Positions 58,761-64,000 of a DNA stretch of 64,000 bases are shown here, one piece after another. Under the pieces are notes generated by a model. The model was not told where the DNA came from, did no database searches, and saw only the letters and a list, made by a program, of their open reading frames with translations. Position 1 is the first letter of the stretch. The number at the start of each line of letters is the position of its first letter. Source of the stretch: Typhlomys cinereus (lineage: Eukaryota > Chordata > Mammalia > Rodentia > Platacanthomyidae); NCBI GenBank assembly GCA_023101885.1, contig JALPQD010000004.1, forward strand, positions 8,647,421 through 8,711,420, given 5' to 3'. The translations under genes were made by a program, and so were the position numbers.

Positions 58761-59249
58761 GTTATGGGTGGTAATACTGTAAGAACTTAAAGATGGGGAG
58801 CTCCACCATTGGCCAAGACATTCCATGAAGGCAGGGCTACTCAATTCAGTATCTCATGGCAATAAGACTTGTCCTTACCAGACCTGATTATGGCTGATAT
58901 ATCAGCCCCCCCACTCCCCCCACCCACAGACTAGAGAGGATCTCAAAGGAAATAATTACAGGCAATGAGAACCTTAGGGGTTAGGGTTAGAAAGGTGAAG
59001 GGGAATGTCCCTATCAGTGGGTCTATCCAAGGAAGGGCCACTTGATCTGCTACAGATCTACTACTGGAGCAGACAGCCATTGAACAGGGCCCCCTAAAGG
59101 AGATAGATAGGAAGGCGGGAGGAGATGTGGGATGGATTAATGAAAAGGGGAGTAGACTAAGAGGGATAGGAGGGAAGGAGGAAGGGAAGAAGAAGGAGAG
59201 GCCAAGATGACCACTCATTGTTTGTAAAAGTAGAAAAAAGAAAAATGAA
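58761..59249 (+). mobile_element. Older PPR-family retroposon (sense)
   Basis: Starts in the ctgtaagaacttaaagatgggg block shared with 40622, has a purine-rich tract (59095-59200) that has lost much of its G bias, and an A-rich tail. Flanked by agaaaaatact at 58750-58760 and 59250-59260. Confidence 0.75.
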
Positions 59250-59527
59250 AGAAAAATACTAAGAAAAGAAAGTTTCCTTCTTTTACTGGTTCAGCAATGC
59301 CAATGTACTGCACTGAGTGGATGTGATGACTGATGAGGTTGTTGTATTTACAGGGAGTGTTTCCATGCTCTCTATTCCTTCTGAGATATCAGCCATGGTG
59401 TTTACATGGCTGAGAAGTCACAGAACCTCAATCTACAGCTCTTGTAGACCATAACAAAGATAGATATCTACCAATCCTGAAGCTCTGGAACGCAAAGAGA
59501 TGGGGAGATGAGAGTCTAAAGTGCAGA

Positions 59528-59709
59528 GATTGGGAACAGGGAGATTGTTCAGTTGGTAAGATGTTTACTGCATAAGCATGAGGACCTCAGTTTGAATCCC
59601 CAACAACTACATAAAAAGTCGGTCAGAACCACAGCACTGAGGAGGCAGAAACTAGAGGACCCTAAAACTTTCTGGTGTGGCCACTTAGGTGAACTCCAAT
59701 TTTACCAAG

Positions 59710-59761
<52 letters not shown>

Positions 59762-59890
59762 CTCAAGCACACACACACAATAGCATGAAAAACAATTGAG
59801 GAAGATATCTGACTTTGACCTCTGGCTTCTACATACACATGCACCCACACCCATGACCACTTTCACACACATGGGCATACATTCACACAC
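59528..59890 (+). repeat. B4/RSINE1-like SINE (sense) with (CT)n expansion
   Basis: tRNA-like head (acagggagattgttcagttgg), a middle with a CT tract (59715-59757), and an end with ttgaggaagatatctgac and ctggcttctacatacac. Same layout as 47460-47745. Confidence 0.7.
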
Positions 59891-60298
59891 AAGAAGAGCA
59901 CAGATAAGTATTCACAGGCATGTTTCCAACTCTGTCTTGGTCCACAGGTTCCTGAAGATAATGCTGAATCTCATTCTTGTTAGAATTCCCAGTCCTCCAC
60001 ACTCAGGGCAGAGCCCCTGCTGGCTGCTCACTGCTCCTGGCTGCCAGCAGGCCCTTGCAAAGGCTGCTTGGTCACCATACCTCACGGAGACAGGTCACTC
60101 CTCTACCTTCCCCAGCCCGCATTCCCAGGGAATAAAAAACTTCATTCTACCTTTAGATCAGCTTCTTCTCCCTTCTGAGAATTAGTCTGCCAGCCATTTA
60201 ACTGTGTAATCAGTAAACCTTTCCCATTCTTTGTCTGCAGTGTGGCGAATCTGCCCTTTCGTTTTTTAAAAACATACAATTCTGTTTCTGTTAAACTC
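59891..60298. other. Mostly unique sequence
   Basis: GC-richer at 59990-60120, with two aataaa-like signals nearby (60131) but no recognised LTR or exon. Confidence 0.35.
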
Positions 60299-60315
60299 AA
60301 AGAAAATAAGAATCC

Positions 60316-60556
60316 TGGGCTGGAGAAATGGCTCAGGGGTTAATACTTTTCCTTGCAGGCAGAAGGTTCTGAGTTCAGATCTCAGGTCCCATGTGAAAAT
60401 GCCAGGTAGAAACAGCTGCACCCTGCATTTCTGTTCCTGCTGGACAGAGCCTGGGAAATTCCAGAGCAAAGTCAAAAGGAGGTAGAAGCAATCCAGGATG
60501 ATTCCTGAAGTCACCCTTGGTCCTCCACAGGGACACACAGTACTCTCTCTGATACA

Positions 60557-60604
<48 letters not shown>

Positions 60605-60651
60605 AAATAAATAAATAATAAAGTTAAAAACACTTTAAAAATTGTTTTCAA
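60316..60651 (+). mobile_element. IDL-type SINE (older form), complete
   Basis: Head, right arm, CA tract (60553-60602) and a long A-rich tail. Flanked by aaagaaaataagaat(c/t)cc at 60299-60315 and 60652-60669. Confidence 0.93.
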
Positions 60652-60824
60652 AAAGAAAATAAGAATTCCATCAGCAAAGAAATAGTGCAGTAGAACATCT
60701 GCAAAGATGAATTAAAGAAACTGGAAACTGATTAGCTACATAGTTGTTTAGAACATTACCGGACACCCTGAGATATTAAACACAAAAGGATTGGTAGATG
60801 TAATATGTGCCCAAAATAGATCAT

Positions 60825-61070
60825 TGTAGAGGGGATAAAAGCAAGTTATATGTTTGCATAATACATTTTAATGAGAAAAGCAAATCTGGGAAGTTTATAT
60901 CCTATACAGCCTCATTTATGTTTCTAATTGGGCACAAGCACGCAAAAATGAAGACAATGTATAAGTAAAAATGTCAGTAGTGATTTTCTCCAAGTGGCAG
61001 AATTATAGAAAATTTTATTTCTTCCTTTCAAATATTTATTATCAATAAGGAATTTGCACTTTTGGGAATT
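60825..61070 (+). repeat. Old L1 (L1M-type) 3' region
   Basis: The aaaagcaaatctgggaag, gtcagtagtgattttctcc and gtggcagaattatagaaaat blocks follow the 3' UTR of ancient L1 elements. Confidence 0.6.
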
Positions 61071-61087
61071 AAAAAAACATGATGCTT

Positions 61088-61259
61088 GCACAAGAAAGGA
61101 CTCTCTGGGAATTGGGGCGGGAGGCACTGGGGGATGGGAAGGGAGGGGGTGGGGAAGAGGAGCAGGGGGTACGGGGGGGGGGAGGAGGAGGGAGGGAGGG
61201 AACTGGTGTACCTATTAAGTTTGTATGAGCTGAAATAATAATAAAAAATGTATTAATAA
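61088..61259 (+). mobile_element. Young PPR-family 3' end (sense)
   Basis: G-rich tract (61112-61200) followed by a near-consensus terminal motif gtacctattaagtttgtatg and A-rich tail. Perfect 16-bp duplication, aaaaaacatgatgctt, at 61072-61087 and 61260-61275. Confidence 0.93.
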
Positions 61260-61275
61260 AAAAAACATGATGCTT

Positions 61276-61819
61276 CACAACAAAATGAAGGTTAAGACAG
61301 TGAGTGTAATATATATGTATTGTTCCACAATTTAGGTAAGCAAAATTGAATGATATAAAAGTTTAAAAGACAGAACTCAGCAGTAGCTTAAAATCAATTG
61401 AAACTAGATAATATGATGCTTGTGGCAATGTAAAACAAGAAAAAGAAGTTACTGCAAGTGAATTATAATGATTGTCATAATTATATTTTGTGGCTAAACA
61501 ACAGACTTACAAGTGATTAAATAAACAAGATGTGGTGTAAAGCTCACTGGTTTTCTGCAGAAAAGAAGTCACTGTCTCCAATCCTATGCAAAACAGTAAC
61601 TTTTTAACTCAAAGTGTAAATCAACAGATAGCTAATGTACCCTATAGTGATGGCATATGCTAAAAACTTAAGCACACTGTGATAAAGTATCATTTATATT
61701 TAAAGCTGATAGTTGAAAAGAAGATATTCATTGGAAAATTTTTAAAAATCAGATTGTATGAGAAAAACATTTAAAAAACAGATAATCTAAACTGTGATTC
61801 ATTCTAATATAAAACAAAT

Positions 61820-61855
<36 letters not shown>

Positions 61856-63915
61856 AATACCTGCTTGGCACCTCACCCCTTCTAACCTACTTTATACCAA
61901 ACAACTCAGTCACAAAATGGAGTTGGCAGTATTTCAGAAATGCTTTTCGACAGTACAAAAACCTTTTTTTGGAAACTGGGATTAGCTTACCACAAATATG
62001 AGTATGTAAAAGTAGGCACTGAGTTATGCAATATTTATTCAAGTGGAATTCTTCCAATATTTTCTGGAAGAGAGGTACTTTTCATAATGCCATTCTGTGG
62101 GCAAACATCTTCAAGCACATGCGTATAAATGTTCATTTTTTTAATTAGTTTTCTTAAACATTAAAAATTTCTAAGTGTAAGAAATTAAGGCATATATCAG
62201 ATTTTCTACATAATGACTGATTATTCATAATAAAGTTTATTTGAAAATAATATAAACTCGGGATTTCCTTATATTAAAGTTCTCTACCATAATTATTCTC
62301 CAAGTTTTTAAATCCTAAAACCTTTAGCTGTATTTTTAGCTACAAGATTTTAATTTCCCTCCTTCAACTCACATCAAGCAAGCTTGTTACTTGCCAGGAG
62401 CAACTATCTCTCTTTATGTTAATCTGTACAGTAAATCATGTACATTAATAAATTCACCTCTTTAATGTCTACAATCTGCTTCCATATACAGTCCCTTTAT
62501 TCTAGTCTCCAATCTGGTCTGGAACTGAATGACATGTTCTCAGACTTACCTGCCATCACAGACAGTCCTAAGTTCTTCTGTTGTCCTGAGTGTTCACGCA
62601 GCAGTTTCTTTTTCTTTTTCTTCTTCTTTTTATTTATTTTCTTCTTTTTCTTCTTGACTTGGAACTCTAATCATTCTCTGAAATCAGTTTAGAGTACATT
62701 AGTCGTCTCTTTAAAGTATTTTAAGAACCCATTTACTCTCAAGCATTCAGCTGTCACTTGAATAGTGTTATCTTAATACTAACTGACTGACCATTAAGCT
62801 ATGGCATTATCTAAAAACAAACGCAGCATCTTACACTCAGAGCTGACAGTTGCTTTTCTTCACTGCTTAGTTATTATATTTTATCAGTTTTTTTCAGGTT
62901 CTATCTCTTACATATCTCTCTTCATTTTTCTTTTCAATTACCATGCTTGCACTATGGTTTTATTAAAAGATTGCTATATCTCTGCTTTTATTTGATGTGG
63001 GGGTCTCAAAAAAGAAAAACTGAGGCATAGAATTGTGTATTAGTAGTATATTGTGGCAGTTATCCTAAAAGGTGCAACTGAGTCTGAGGCAATGAGGAGT
63101 AGCAGAGAGAATGAGTTCAAAGATGACTTATGGTACAGGCTACCACTATGGATAATTGATATATGGTGTTGCTAGGATCTTGGCCTGTGAAATACATGTC
63201 AAAAAATTTATCCAGGAGATTACAAAAAAAAAAAATCAACCTCTAAACTCCTGTCCCTGTTCTGTAACTTTTTTCTGGAAAGACATAAATAATCGTCTAT
63301 CCATCCCAGAGAGAGCACAAATGACAGATCAAAGAAACAACTACAACCATTTTTGGAATTTCTTACAAAAATATGGCTAGCAAGTTACCTGCAGTAGCAT
63401 GGATGACTTAAAGGCAGATGCATCTCCAAAGAGTGCAGCCCACATGAATGATGGCTGGCAATGCTGTGTATCTGGAGCTCTTTGTACCACTTACAAACAA
63501 ACAACTTACGTACCTGGAAAGACTCCTCTAGCTAGCGATTATTATTGCTTAAAGAACGGGCTTGTAAATCTTCTGAATTTCATGAGCTTTCTAATCCTTG
63601 TGAGGCTTTATTTCCCAAGCTTTGTAAGCTTGTTTACTCCCTGAGTCTTACAATTTGGAGGAACTATACAACAACCCCACTAATTATAATAGAATACCCT
63701 ACTGATAGAAGTTTCCCTTCAGCTTTTGATTGTACATGTGTGAGTCTCTGAGCAGTTCTTTTAGACTTAACTAAATTAGGTGACTCACTAGATGGTGGGT
63801 GGCCAGTGTCCTGAACTTAGGTGACTTCTGTCCATTTGTGTCTACTATGTGCTGGTCCAGATGTTCTGCAACAGCTGTTGTAAGACATGAAACAAAGAGG
63901 ACTCAAGTGACTTCT
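61276..63915. other. Long stretch with only simple repeats
   Basis: About 2.6 kb with a (CT)n tract at 61821-61854 and a T/C-rich stretch at 62607-62655. No interspersed repeat or exon was recognised; open frames (60-84 codons) have no domain. Confidence 0.4.
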
Positions 63916-63919
63916 TTCT

Positions 63920-63988
63920 TTCTGTTGGGGATTGAACTAAGGGTGTCTCACGTATTCAGCACCACTGCACCACTGATCTTGTGTCCAG
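63920..63988 (-). repeat. ID SINE fragment (antisense)
   Basis: Contains gttggggattgaactaaggg and a diverged A-box half; it approaches the window edge. Confidence 0.6.
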
Positions 63989-64000
63989 CTTCTTTTCACC

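Noticed and set aside
58974..58990. ttaggggttagggttag, resembling telomeric repeats
   Set aside because: Only two to three imperfect units inside a PPR retroposon; the matching position in other copies is not telomere-like.

Overview
This window is mammalian nuclear DNA from a rodent. It is AT-rich, contains no credible protein-coding gene or exon, and is dense with retroposons. Rodent B1, ID and B4-like SINEs occur throughout. The commonest SINE is a tRNA-Ala-derived ID left arm joined to a ~200-bp right arm that ends in a CA-rich tract and an A-rich tail. That architecture fits the published IDL-Geo SINE of Geomyoidea (kangaroo rats, pocket mice, pocket gophers), so a geomyoid rodent is my best guess; this is inference, not a database match.

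Layout. 1-9 kb: mostly unique sequence with MIR, ID, B1 and old IDL fragments. 9-13 kb: the first sizeable copy of a non-LTR 3'-end repeat with a G-rich polypurine tract (called here the PPR family), then B4/B1 copies. 13-25 kb: IDL SINEs, an antisense MaLR-type LTR, MIR/L2 relics and a repeat-poor block at 15.7-17.5 kb. 25-28 kb: an ~895-bp PPR copy and L1M relics. 28-35 kb: a decayed antisense LINE-1 (ORF2, then ORF1) split by SINEs. 35-42 kb: nested SINEs, a PPR copy, an ERV-L-like pol relic with RT, integrase C-terminal and dUTPase-like remnants followed by an LTR, and a solo LTR. 42-47 kb: a repeat-poor block with a near-perfect 49-bp-arm hairpin, then a second solo LTR. 47-64 kb: more SINE, PPR and LTR copies and a 196-bp direct duplication.

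No genes work together here. Eleven PPR copies, ten of them with target-site duplications, show L1-style target-primed insertion with variable 5' truncation. Most CA/GT microsatellites are the 3' tracts of IDL SINEs. The best candidates for unexplained biology are the hairpin at 44751-44859, the 97% identical duplication at 50891/51695, an intron-retaining tRNA-Ile 5'-half relic at 38177, and two repeat-poor blocks that could be conserved noncoding DNA. All similarity statements were made by eye.
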